Shown here piece by piece: positions 41,869 through 52,718 of a stretch of DNA of 64,000 nucleotides. The notes beneath the pieces were generated by a model that saw nothing but the letters and a program-made list of their open reading frames with translations, ran no database searches and had not been told where the DNA came from. The DNA is taken from positions 992,001 through 1,056,000 of the forward strand of contig JAPFFF010000048.1 of assembly GCA_039105265.1 (NCBI GenBank), read 5' to 3'. The DNA is from Tritrichomonas musculus. Its lineage: Eukaryota > Parabasalia > Tritrichomonadida > Tritrichomonadidae. How positions within the stretch are numbered: the first letter of the stretch is position 1; each line of letters opens with the position of its first letter. A program made the translations under genes and the position numbers.

Positions 41869-42878
41869 TAGTCATTTGATATTGAGATAAATTGTTTTTA
41901 ATATTTTTTTTAATAACTTTTTTTTTCAACTTAAATTTCTCTATGATAGATTTATCAACCAAATTTACTACTAATATAATATATATCTACATATTATATA
42001 TTATCAGATTTTAATAATAAATCCTCTGTAAATTACTCCCTCATGTTAGAAATTAAATTGCAACTTTGGTTAAAAATATCATTGATTATACATAATGTGT
42101 ATGGAATTTTCGTATAACAATTATAAAATATATATAATATTAGTATCTATATGTTTTTACACAGCCAAATCTGGCAAATCATTTATAGGTCACTTGGTTG
42201 AAAAGATGAAGAATCAAAATTAATCTACTTTATTTTTTTCTACCAAAGAATTAAATTGATCTAATTTTTTGTAGAAATTAATAATATTCAAATATAAATA
42301 TGAATATGATATTATCATTCAATAATATATTATATTGGTCATTTTTGGGAAGATGATTAAAAATTTTTTTTGTGTGCTTTTCTCAAGGAACAAGTGTAAT
42401 CGTATAAATTTATCTATATATATTTATTATTGACATGTAATGTTATCCTAAATATTAAAGTTATTAAATATTTCTTTTTAAAAATTCTTACAAAACTTTG
42501 TTTAAATTTATTTTCAAAAAACACTAATATTTTTAGACATAATCAATATTTGATTATAATATTTATAATATACATGTTACATTTGATATTATAAATATTT
42601 TCACTTCAAAAAATGCAATTTACTATTTTTTTCCTATGAAAAATTAGTTTTTTCAAATTTTTTTGAAAGTATTTTTTAGCATGAATAACTTGATGGTTAT
42701 TAAAGATATAATAATTTTAACATTCTATTTATTATTTTAATAGAATAATATATAATATCTATTTTTTTAATAATGATAATCATTTAGATATATCGAGGAA
42801 AATGCTTTTTTGTTTCACTTAGCATTTGAAAAGAAAAAAAAATTCAATTTCAACTAAAATTCTAAAAAAAAAATAACT

Positions 42879-43338
42879 TTTCAGTAATTTTATTTTATCA
42901 ATAAAGTAATAGCAGGATATCATTAAACAATAATATGTTTTAATGAAATGAAAATGCGTTTTTAAAAATCCATTTTCCTATATAAAAACTGAAATGTGAT
43001 ATAAAAAGAATTATAGTGGTGAAGTGAATATTAAAAAATCTTTTAAAAATCGATTTTTTTCCCTTACTGAACAACATTTGTTAAAAAATATTTTATCCAT
43101 TTTATAGTATATCCAAGTGATAATTTAAAAATTAGGAAATATTAAAAAAATGTTGATGTTATAAAATAATTTTTATTATAATATTATCAAAGCTTAAGTT
43201 CAATAAAATTGATAAAAACCTGTATATAGATTTGTATTAATATGAAATGTGATTATATATAACTTTTATTAAAAAATATTGAATATTCATCGAGAAAACA
43301 TAGTTTTGTCCTCAAAACGCAGTTTTTTCTACCAACTA
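42879..43338 (-). repeat. Right 460-bp inverted arm
   Basis: Reverse complement of the left arm, ending GCAGTTTTTTCTACCAACTA. Confidence 0.9.
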
Positions 43339-43340
43339 TA

Positions 43341-43490
43341 TACAAAAAAGTGATCGTATTTTTTTTTTTGTAATATCATATAAATCAATCATTCTATTAT
43401 TTTTTTCTTTTCTAAACAACAACAAATTTGCAAAGATCATTTTTATTAGTATTTATACAAAGTTCTGTATGATATTAAATAATTATTAAA
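43341..43490 (+). repeat. Right-hand remainder of the duplicated kinase 3' flank
   Basis: This ~150 bp matches the reverse complement of 49,207-49,350 with scattered differences (roughly one in 15 bases), then similarity ends. In the other copy it follows the kinase frame directly, which proves that the foldback element inserted between them. Confidence 0.85.
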
Positions 43491-43567
43491 ATTTTTAATA
43501 CATAATATTCAAATTGTAATACCATTATCATACAAAATACTGTATATAGTACTGTTCATATTAGGTA

Positions 43568-44262
43568 AAATGTTCATTTTAAAGGAAAATCTGACAAAAA
43601 GACGTTAAGGAAAAAATCTTTTTTATTTGCTATCAATAGAATTGTTGAAAATGAGGACAAAAGACTTGATTCTTCAAAGCATTTCATTATTTGTTTTACT
43701 AATTTGAAACTTACTGAATATTATTTAAGTCAGTCAAATCATGAAATGGCAAAGAAATATTTCATAAGATCTCTCTCAAATTTAAAACTACTTTTGAATT
43801 TCAATCAATCAAAAATTAAACAATCAAACAATCAAATAAATATAATCTCACGGCTGGAAAAAGCTCATTCAAAAGAAGAGAGCAAAAATGAAAATGATTA
43901 TGATTATGTTATAAATAACTTAAATAATTTAAAATTTGAATTTGCATGAAATGTTATATGAAAACGAGAATTCAAAGTACTTTGAATCTCGCGTAAATAT
44001 TTTAAGTTTAAATTCACTTGATGGCAGAGAAGAAAGAATAAATAAGAAATATTAAGAACCAGAAGAATTTTATGATAGTATGATGAATAACAAAGAGCTT
44101 AAAAATAAGTTTATTCAAACCAAGATATGATATATACACCTCCTTATTTAATATTGTTTGGCCGCATAAACATTAAAAAATCAATGAAAAAAGAAAAAAA
44201 CAAAACAACACTGAAAGATTGTAATAAACTGTTCTATCAAGGATTTGAGTTTGATATTTAAA
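43568..44262 (+). pseudogene. Broken gene with TPR-like helix pairs
   Basis: Coding text begins without an ATG at about 43,568 (GKSDKKTLRKKSFLFAINRI), continues through KLTEYYLSQSNHEMAKKYFI and SLSNLKLLLNFNQ to a stop at 43,949, then resumes in another frame (ESRVNILSLNSLDGREERIN, then EPEEFYDSMMNNKELKNKF) and again from about 44,128 (MIYTPPYLILFGRINIKKSM, ending FYQGFEFDI). The helix pattern EYYLSQSNHEMAKKYFI resembles a tetratricopeptide unit, but this is weak. At least two breaks and no start: a pseudogene of unknown family. Confidence 0.45.
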
Positions 44263-44553
44263 AAAAATGTTATATTTTCATGCTAAATTCAGTGATGTTT
44301 ACCGTATCACCTCTTAGCGGTTATTTTCCAGGTATAATGCACGTAAATAAATATTCAATAAAATATTGATTTACTTTAAGATTGAAAAGTTATTTACGTT
44401 TTTGGTACGTGCGCCTCCACTGGAAGTAGCTTCTTTATTGTTGAACCTAAAAGAATTTTTTCATTAGTTTACAGATAAAAAAGCTTATATATAAGTAAAT
44501 TGAGACATAATTTATTCTCACATATGATATTTAATATATTATATAAGTCTTTT

Positions 44554-44901
44554 CAGACCTCTGGGCATGACGCAATCTCTGTTTAAAAATTCTGATATTC
44601 TAAACATAGATCAAGATTCGTGCATGTATTAAAATATCAAATTATTATGAAGATTCTGGTGCTAGATTTTGATAAAATGTTGATTTATTTTGACCTTACT
44701 CGCGTACAAAAAGGCGAATTTTGATCGTTTTGGAAAAGCAGTTTTTTTATTTTCCTCATATTTGTTTGTAATATTACTATTTTCTTATCCACATTCATTT
44801 GTAGATTATTATAATATAATTATTATATTAAAATATCAAAATTTCCCAATCAAAAAGTGAAAAATAAAAAATTAAACGGTCGTTTGTTGTCCAGAGGTCT
44901 G
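44554..44901. mobile_element. 348-bp MITE with hAT-like ends
   Basis: It begins CAGACCTCTGGGCA and ends TGTCCAGAGGTCTG, a 14-bp inverted repeat with one mismatch. CAG ends of this kind occur in hAT elements. The flanking 8 bases (AGTCTTTT and TCTTATTT) are not a clean duplication, so the insertion is old or the flank has changed. No coding frame inside. Confidence 0.6.
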
Positions 44902-45110
44902 TCTTATTTGGGCACAAATTAGAAATGAAAATGGGCAGGAATATCCAAATTCAATGCTCCTGAATCTTTAATGTGATATTTTAAATGATCAAATTTATAA
45001 CTGAAATTGCATTTTTCATATTTTGATTATTTTTTGTGTCTCATTTCATCAACTATGAAAAATTGGAAATTTTGAATTCAAATTTGAGAAGATTTAAAAA
45101 ACATAAAAAA

Positions 45111-48100
45111 ATGGAAGTGAAAAGTCCACCAAAACCAACAACTAAATCGAAATTTTTCAAAATTCCGATTGAAGAATATGAGGAAGACATGGAAACAAAA
45201 TCAGCGAAAGGAAAGAAAAATGAAATCATTGATCTTTTAAATAATTTAAATAAACTTCGATCTAAAGAAGAATTCGAAGAAATTGAAAATGAACTACATA
45301 GAGCATGCAGAGAAGGTGACATTTACTTAATTAAAATATATCTGAGTAAAACGATCGAAGATAATTCAAAAAAACTTCAATTCAAAATCGACGAAACAAA
45401 TCAAACAGCTTTATTATTTAAAGTCAAAGAAGATATTGAAGAAGAAGTTATTATTCCACGAACAGTTGAACATGAATCAGTTGAATATTTAATCACAGGT
45501 ATTATAAGAACAAATGGCTTTGGTGGAACACTGAAATTTGTAGATGATTCAGCAGTCAAAACCATTTTTGGATTTTCAAATATCAAAGAAATTCATCTTC
45601 CAGCAAGTTTGAAAGAATTGAAAGAAGGATGGTGTTATTATAAAAGACATTTGAAAAAAATCGTAATTTCGCCAATGAATGAACAGTTCAAAATTCAAGA
45701 TGACAAATATTTAGTTGGTAAAAGTGATCCAAACAAAGATGAATTTGATAAACTTCTATTTGCTAATAGAGACATCGAAGAAATTTCCATTCCATCAAAT
45801 ATCAAAATTATTTCATCTTATGCACTTCAATATTGTGAAAGTCTGAAGAAAGTTGAAATTCCGACAAATTCAAATTTGCAAACAATTGGACCAAATGCAT
45901 TTTCAAAAACAAAAATCAAAGAAATTTATATTCCATCAAAAGTTTCTAAGATAAGTGAAAATGCATTTTTCTATTGTTCTTATCTGACAAAAGTTGAAAT
46001 TCCAACAGATTCCAATTTACAAACAATTGAACGAAATGCATTTTATGAATCAAATATCAACGAAATTTATCTTCCTGCAAGTTTGAAAAAATTGAAAGAA
46101 GGATGGTGTTGTTGTATAAAGCATTTGACAAAAATCGTAATTTCACCAATGAATGATCAATTCAAAATTCAAGATGACAAATATTTAGTTGGTAAAAGTG
46201 ATCCAAACAAAGATGAATTTGATAAACTTCTATTTGCTTATAGAGACATCAAAGAAATTTCTATTCCATCAAATATCAAAATCATTTCATCTTATGCCTT
46301 TGAATATTGTGAAAGTCTAAAGAAAGTTGAAATCCCAACCAATTCAAATTTGCAAACAATTGGACCAAATGCATTTTCAAAAACCAAAATCAAAGAAATT
46401 TTTATTCCATCAAAAGTTTCAAAAATATGTGAAAATGCATTTTCATCTTGTTCTTATCTGACAAAAGTTGAAATTCCAGCAGATTCCAATTTACAAACAA
46501 TTGAACAAAGAGCATTTTATAATTTAAGAATAGATGAATTTTATTTTCCAGCAAGTTTGAAAGAATTCAAAGAAGGATGGTGCCTTAATACATGTAGTTT
46601 AACTAAAATTGTAGTTTCACCGTTGAATGATCAATTCAAAAATCAAGAGAACAAATATTTAATTGGTAAAAGTGATCCAAACAAAGATGAATTTGACAAT
46701 ATTCTAGTTTTATATAAAGGTATCAAAGAAGTTTCTATTCCATCTAATATCAAAATCATTTCATCTTATGCGTTTTATTATCGCTGTAGTCTGACCAAGG
46801 TTGAAATTCCAATAAATTCTAATTTGCAAATAATTGAAAAATATGCATTTTCATATTCAAGTATCAAAGAAATTTTTATTCCTTCAAAAGTGTCTAAAAT
46901 ATGTGAATATGCATTTTACAGATGCGAAAACCTGACAAAAGTTGAATTTTCAAAAAATTCTAATTTACAAACAATTGAAAAATATGCATTTTCAGAAACA
47001 AAAATCGAAGAAATTTATATTCCATCAAAGGTTTCAAAAATATGTGAATATGCGTTTTCCAAATGCAAAGATCTTACAAAAATTGATATTCCAACAGATT
47101 CCAATTTACAAATAATTGAATCGCATGCATTTTCAGAAACAAAAATCGTTGAAATATTTATTCCATCAAAAGTTTCAAATATATCTGATTGTTCATTTTC
47201 TGTTTGCGCCAATTTGACGAAAATTGAATTTCCAGCAAATACAAATTTACAAACAATTCAATTCTATGCTTTTGGATTTTCAAATATCAAAGAAATTCAT
47301 CTTCCAGCAAGTTTGAAAAAATTGAAAGAAGGATGGTGTTGTTGTATAAAGCATTTGACAAAAATCGTAATTTCACCAATGAATGATCAATTCAAAATTC
47401 AAGATGACAAATATTTAGTTGGTAAAAGTGATCCAAACAAAGATGAATTTGATAAACTTCTATTTGCTTATAGAGACATCAAAGAAATTTCCATTCCATC
47501 AAATATCAAAATCATTTCATCTTATGCCTTTGAATATTGTGAAAATCTGAAGAAAGTTGAAATTCCTACCAATTCAAATTTGCAAACAATTGGACCAAAT
47601 GCATTTTCAAAAACCAAAATCGAAGAAATTTTTATTCCATCAAAAGTTTCAAAAATATGTGAAAATGCATTTTCCAATTGCTATAATCTAATGAAAGTTG
47701 ATTTTCCAACAAATTCTTGTTTACAAATAATTAAACAATTTGCATTTTCATCTACAAAAATCAAAAAAATCTTTATTCCATCAACTGTTATAAAAATATG
47801 TGAAGATGCATTTTATTATTGCTCTAATCTTACAAAAGTTGAATTTCCAACAAATTCTAAATTACAAACAATAAAAAATTCTGCATTTTATAAGGCGAAT
47901 ATCAAAGAAATCTTTATTCCATCAAAAGTTTCAATAATATGCAAAAATGCATTTAAAGATTGTGAAAATCTGACAAAAGTTGAAATTCCAACAAATTCTA
48001 ATTTACAGACAATTGAAGATTATGCATTTTTATATTCTCATATCAATGAAATTTATATTCCATCAAAAGTTTCTAAAATATGTGAAAGTACATTTTCCAA

Positions 48101-48569
48101 TTGTTCTTGTCTGGAAAAAGTTATAATTCCACCAGATTCTAATTTACAAACAATTGAATCTGATGCATTTAAATCTACAAATATCATTGAAATTTATATT
48201 CCATCAAAAGTTTCTAAAATATGTCGAGGTGCATTTCAATATTGCTCTAATCTGTCCAAAGTTATATTTCCAACAAACTCTAATTTACAAACAATTGAAA
48301 TATTTGCATTCTATAAAACAAATATCAAAGAAATTCATATTCCATCAACTGTTTCAGAAATAGGTGAATATGCATTTTCAGATTCAAAAATCAAAAATTT
48401 AATAATTCCATCAAAAGTGGCAATATTATCTAAATGTGCATTCTTTAACTGCACCAATCTTAAAATCGTTGAAATTTCAGAAGATTCAAAATTGGAATCA
48501 TTTCCATTATCAGCTTTTTGTGAATGTAAAAATAGCATAATTATGATTCCAACTTCGCTAAGAAAATAA
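45111..48569 (+). CDS. Large BspA-like leucine-rich-repeat protein with ankyrin-like head
   Basis: The first ATG gives 1152 residues; the frame extends 25 codons upstream to a GTG at 45,036 with no earlier ATG. Residues after the basic N-terminus include ELHRACREGDIYLIKIYLSK, which looks like a lone ankyrin unit. The rest is about thirty LRR_5/BspA units of the form IKEIFIPSKVSKICENAF followed by C.NLTKVEIPTNSNLQTIE. Three or four longer inserts, LKEGWCCCIKHLTKIVISPM followed by DDKYLVGKSDPNKDEFDKLL, recur; the stretches at about 46,063-46,430 and 47,282-47,650 are almost identical in DNA, a recent internal duplication or conversion. No signal peptide or membrane span. Role unknown; BspA repeats usually bind proteins or surfaces. 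Confidence 0.88.
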   Translation: MEVKSPPKPTTKSKFFKIPIEEYEEDMETKSAKGKKNEIIDLLNNLNKLRSKEEFEEIENELHRACREGDIYLIKIYLSKTIEDNSKKLQFKIDETNQTALLFKVKEDIEEEVIIPRTVEHESVEYLITGIIRTNGFGGTLKFVDDSAVKTIFGFSNIKEIHLPASLKELKEGWCYYKRHLKKIVISPMNEQFKIQDDKYLVGKSDPNKDEFDKLLFANRDIEEISIPSNIKIISSYALQYCESLKKVEIPTNSNLQTIGPNAFSKTKIKEIYIPSKVSKISENAFFYCSYLTKVEIPTDSNLQTIERNAFYESNINEIYLPASLKKLKEGWCCCIKHLTKIVISPMNDQFKIQDDKYLVGKSDPNKDEFDKLLFAYRDIKEISIPSNIKIISSYAFEYCESLKKVEIPTNSNLQTIGPNAFSKTKIKEIFIPSKVSKICENAFSSCSYLTKVEIPADSNLQTIEQRAFYNLRIDEFYFPASLKEFKEGWCLNTCSLTKIVVSPLNDQFKNQENKYLIGKSDPNKDEFDNILVLYKGIKEVSIPSNIKIISSYAFYYRCSLTKVEIPINSNLQIIEKYAFSYSSIKEIFIPSKVSKICEYAFYRCENLTKVEFSKNSNLQTIEKYAFSETKIEEIYIPSKVSKICEYAFSKCKDLTKIDIPTDSNLQIIESHAFSETKIVEIFIPSKVSNISDCSFSVCANLTKIEFPANTNLQTIQFYAFGFSNIKEIHLPASLKKLKEGWCCCIKHLTKIVISPMNDQFKIQDDKYLVGKSDPNKDEFDKLLFAYRDIKEISIPSNIKIISSYAFEYCENLKKVEIPTNSNLQTIGPNAFSKTKIEEIFIPSKVSKICENAFSNCYNLMKVDFPTNSCLQIIKQFAFSSTKIKKIFIPSTVIKICEDAFYYCSNLTKVEFPTNSKLQTIKNSAFYKANIKEIFIPSKVSIICKNAFKDCENLTKVEIPTNSNLQTIEDYAFLYSHINEIYIPSKVSKICESTFSNCSCLEKVIIPPDSNLQTIESDAFKSTNIIEIYIPSKVSKICRGAFQYCSNLSKVIFPTNSNLQTIEIFAFYKTNIKEIHIPSTVSEIGEYAFSDSKIKNLIIPSKVAILSKCAFFNCTNLKIVEISEDSKLESFPLSAFCECKNSIIMIPTSLRK

Positions 48570-49206
48570 TTAAAGTCTTACTGACTCTTATCAACATCCA
48601 CCAGGTTTCGGCTTAGTTTTGCTCAGCTTCACTCGCAATTTCATAAAAAATTATGTTATAATATAAAAAAAAAAAAAAAAAAATTGTTTTCTTTTTATTT
48701 AGATTTCTAGTTATAAACTTTTTAGAATCGATTAGAAATTTAAGTAAATAACATATAAATTCAAACAAAATCATTGTATTGATTAACTTTATTTGATAAT
48801 TATTCATATTTTCTATAGAATATTTAATGACATTTGGTTATTATCATATCTTAAAACATATGAACATTTAAATACAAAAATTGAAGTTAAAAAATGCTAT
48901 ATATTTTGAATTCAACTCATTATTGGCATAAAATCAAAGTATAATATAAAATAAATGCGTATGTACTAATCTCTTCACTTAAATCAGATTTGAAAATTAA
49001 AATGTAAAAAAAAAAAAAAAAAAAAAACCCTCTCCTGTAATAAGAATTGATTTGAAAAAAAAAGATGATAATTAAAGTGATTAAGGCTGGAGAAAGGCAA
49101 AGCTTTGATTTTAAATAGCAAAAAAAAATACTTATTTATGCTATAAATTGAAATTATTAAATTCAATAGCTTTCATATTTATTTTGAAAAGCAAAGACTA
49201 TAAAAA
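48570..49206. other. Spacer with homopolymer runs
   Basis: AT-rich, with long A runs near 48,665-48,683 and 49,006-49,026. No gene seen. Confidence 0.35.
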
Positions 49207-51497
49207 ACTTAAATAATTATTCAATATCATACAGAACTTTGTAAAAATACTAATAAAAATGATCTTTGTAAATTTGTTGTTGTTTAGAAAAGAAAAAATT
49301 ATAGAATGATTGATTTATGTGATATTACAAAAAGAAATACGATCACTTTTCTGTATATTATTTCTTAAATTGTTAACATATTTGAAATACTCTTTCTTGT
49401 TGATTTTATTGGTGATGAATTCCTGGTTTTTCTCTAAGTTGTCGACAATGACATCAAAAGATGGACGACTTTCCGGATCTTCTGACCAGCATGTTTCAAT
49501 AAGTTGCTTATAAATCTCTGGAAGCTGTTTATTACTTAACGATGGCCTTGACTTTTTAACAACAACTTCGTTGTAAAGATCATTTAAATTTTGGACAGTT
49601 TTGAAAGGGATTTCATTCGTCATTATTTCATAAACAATGAATGAATAGGAATAGACATCACTCATCTCAGATGCATTCTTTGATTTGAAGACTTCTGGTG
49701 CAATCGAAATAGGATTGATTCCTCGTTCTCTTGCTGAAAGATTCGCAACACTTCGGCTGTTTTCAACTTGGATGAAAGTCCCAATTTCACTCAATTTCGG
49801 ATACAATGATTCATCAACATAAATGTTCTTCGTGCTTATTTTAGGATGAAGAACACCGTGTGAATGGAGATACAGCATCCCTGATGCAATCCCATAAATG
49901 TTGATCAATCTTTTTGTATCGTTCCAGCCGGGATAAATTTGCCCTTTTCGTTCCGTTTGAATGATGTCTCTCAATGTTCGGTCTGTCGAATATTCGCCAA
50001 TAACAACTGGCTTTAACTGATCATTGAAGTCAAAAATGCTGAATCCAACAATTCGTTGAATTGATGGATGCTTCATTTCTTTCAATTGCTCAACTTCTTT
50101 TGAAATGTCTTTCATTTCTTCTTCGCTGTAATTTTGAATGACATTCGCAATTTTCGCTGAATAGATCTTCCCGGACATTCGGTCTTTCACCTTGTAAACA
50201 CTAGAAACAGCATAATTCTTAATTTTGTCTTGTTTTTCGTATTTCTTCAGATTGAGAAATCCTACCTTTCCTAGCAAAAAATGCTGACTTTCTTTGAATT
50301 CTTTCTCTACCGATTGAAGATCAATCATGTGAAAAGGGAAGTCGTGCGTGATGCACGCTTTACTTCCTCCCTTTTCGATGAATTTAATGAATTCTTCAAA
50401 CTTTTTCTTATCAACGTTCGCTGTAATGAATTCTTCATCGTTCTTCAAGTCTTCAACAATTTTCTCAAACGTTGGCCGTTCATATGGATCTTCATTCAAG
50501 CATGCTTCAATCAATTCAATGTATCTTTCAGGAACTTTTTCATGGTCGATCTCTGGAATGTGCTTTTTCATATTTATCAGATTCATTATTTCATGATCTT
50601 TCTTCCCACTGAATGGAAACTTCTTGTTCATGATTTCGTAAACAAGCATCCCAAATGCATAAACATCGCCCCACTTCGTGTATTTGACTTGCTGATAAAT
50701 TTCGGGTGAAATGAATGACGGTGTCCCAACGATATCTTTATCAATATATTCATCACAGTCGATTTTAACTGAAAATCCAAAATCTGAAAGTTTAGGGAAC
50801 AAATAATAGTCGAGTATAACATTGTCTGGTTTCAAGTCTCGGTGAATGATGTCATGTGAATGAAGGTATTTCATGCTCGCTGCAATTCCGTAAATATTTA
50901 TCAGTCTCATCGTATCGTCCCAAACTTCACTCTTAAAACCAAGTCGTTCGAGTTCAAGCAATTTTTCTAAGGAGTCATTTTTTAGATATTCAATGATGAT
51001 CGCTGGTTTCAGTTTCTTTTTGAAATTGGTCCCACTGTAGCCGATGAAGTTCACTATCGATGGATGCGACAAAATTGCATGAATTTCCACTTCTTGGATG
51101 AAGCTCTGCGATGTCGCTGTGTATTTAGTTTTCTCGCTAATGATCTTTTTTGGAAACTTGCATGCATAGAATCGGCCTGTCTTTATTTCGTTGATCTTGT
51201 ATACTTTCCCAAATCCGCCGAATCCGATTTTCTCTCTTTTTTCGAAGTTTTGGAGATCCAACGTTTTCACGTCCAAAAAAAGTGGCTCGTCATTATATTC
51301 ATCAACTTCATCATCGTCGTCATCGTCTCCATATATATTGTCGTCTATAAAGGCTCTCTCTTGGCCACTCGATTCAATGAAATTGATGTAATCTTTGAAT
51401 TCTTCAAGGTCGCCGTATTCGGTGACAAATTCTTCCGCTTTGTTCTTGATCATTTCAGCAATTTCATCAAATGTCGGCCTCGCTGAAGGATCTTCTG
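49207..51497 (-). repeat. Inverted segmental duplicate of the triple-kinase gene's 3' part
   Basis: It matches, in inverse orientation, 39,268-41,406 plus 43,341-43,490. In the coding part I find only a handful of differences, whereas the 150-bp 3' flank differs at about 6% of positions. The left boundary (about 49,207) and the right one (about 51,490-51,500, inside GAAGGATCTTCTG) are sharp. It lacks the foldback element present in the other copy. Confidence 0.92.
49315..51497 (-). pseudogene. Headless duplicate of kinase domains 2 and 3
   Basis: The open frame covers the equivalent of residues 259-970 of the 38,494 gene: the end of domain 1, the whole catalytic domain 2 (GFGGFGKVYKI, HRDLKPDN, SDFGFS) and pseudokinase domain 3. 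Changes seen include Ser to Cys in KIDxDEYI, RSSLRNKQ to RPSLSNKQ and VNNLEKN to VDNLEKN. The C-terminus runs past the other copy's stop to end NNIQKSDRISFCNIT because of a 1-nt difference. There is no start: upstream the frame runs antisense through the neighbouring BspA repeats to a TTG at 51,780. It may be a pseudogene that stays open through recent origin or gene conversion, or be transcribed from a cryptic promoter. Confidence 0.75.
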
Positions 51498-52642
51498 TCT
51501 TTGAGAATTGTTCTAGTTTAAAGCAAATTACAATTCCTTCTTCAATAACTGATATTAATAATTCTACTTTTAAGAGATGCTCGTCATTAACGGAAATAAC
51601 CATTCCTTCCTCAGTAACTTTAATTGGCTCGTATGCTTTTGGATTTTGTTTATCATTAACGAAAATCACCATTCCTTTTTCAGTTACAAAAATTGAATAT
51701 TCTGCTTTTTTTGCATGTTTAAAATTAGAACAAATCATAATTCCTTCTTCTATAACTAAAATTGAATATTCTGTTTTCAAAGAATGTTCATCAATAACAC
51801 AAATATCAATTCCTTCTTCTATAACTTCAATTGAAAATTATGCTTTTTCTGATTGCTCTAAATTAGTGCAGATTACAATTCCTTCTTCTGTGACCAAAAT
51901 TGACAATGGTGCTTTTTCGGACTGTTCTAAATTAAAGCAAATTACAATTCCTTCTTCTGTAACCAAAATTGAATCTTCTGCTTTCAAAGGATGTTCATCA
52001 ATAACACAAATATCAATTCCTTCTTCTGTAACTAAAATTGGATCTAATGCATTTGAAAAATGTTTATTATTATCACAAATCACAATACCTTCTTCAGTAA
52101 CTAAAATTCTATCCTCTACCTTCCAACAATGTTCATCATTGGTACGAATCACAATTCCTTCATCTGTAACTTCAATCGGATCTAAGTCTTTCTTCTGTTG
52201 TAGATCATTAGTACAAATCGAAATTCCTTCTTCTGTTACTTCAATTGGAGATTCTGCTTTCTCAAGATGTTCATCATTAACACAAATATCAATTCCTTCA
52301 TCTGTAACTTTAATTGGAGGATCTACTTTTTGTGGTTGTTCACAATTAGTGCAAATTACAATTCCTTCTTCTGTAACCAAAATTGAACAGGAAGCTTTCA
52401 AAGAATGTTCATCATTAACTCAAATATCATTTGAAACACCTTCTTCTTCGACTTCAATTGGACGTTATGCTTTCTATGGATGTTCATCGTTAGCACAAAT
52501 CACAATTCCTTCTTCTGTAACTTCAATTGAAGATCATTCTTTCAGTGAATGTCCATCATTAACACAAATAACAATTCCTTATTCTGTTGCTAAATATGCA
52601 CAAATTGGGCTTGGTTATAATGTACAAATTTTTAGAGTTTAA
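51490..52642 (+). pseudogene. BspA-like gene lacking its 5' end
   Basis: Sixteen 23-residue units of the pattern SSLTQITIPSSVTKIGxxAF run without a stop to 52,642, ending IGLGYNVQIFRV. There is no Met codon anywhere in the frame. On its left the frame runs into antisense kinase sequence, so the duplication at 49.2-51.5 kb replaced or displaced the start. These units (IPSSVT type, Cys-Ser-Ser) belong to another BspA subfamily than those at 32.8 and 45.1 kb. Confidence 0.85.
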
Positions 52643-52684
52643 TGATAATAATAGTTTTAACATATTATAATCAACTCTTTTTTC

Positions 52685-52715
<31 letters not shown>

Positions 52716-52718
<3 letters not shown>

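Larger units (their letters stand above)
41409..43338. mobile_element. Long-inverted-repeat (foldback) element directly behind the kinase stop
   Basis: 1.93 kb with 460-bp arms at 41,409-41,868 and 42,879-43,338 that are almost identical (one mismatch seen near the outer end: TAGTTGGTGGAA against TAGTTGGTAGAA). The ~1-kb centre is AT-rich and noncoding. The 49-kb duplicate of the kinase gene carries the same flanks joined without the element, an empty site. Comparing both, the target duplication is TA, ATAT or ATATA; the TA-rich target prevents a decision. Superfamily unassigned; it is non-autonomous. Confidence 0.9.

Noticed and set aside
41409-43338. Assembly inversion artefact rather than a foldback element
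   Set aside because: The 49-kb copy shows the same flanks joined without it, and the arms differ by a base, so a real insertion is more likely.
51498-51780. N-terminal extension of the duplicated kinase frame on the minus strand
   Set aside because: It is the antisense of BspA repeats that happens to stay open (repeats of IPSSVT read backwards lack stops); its start is TTG.
51838-52401. 187-codon minus frame over the BspA fragment
   Set aside because: Antisense of the regular BspA repeat; periodic VTEEGIVIC text mirrors the sense repeats.
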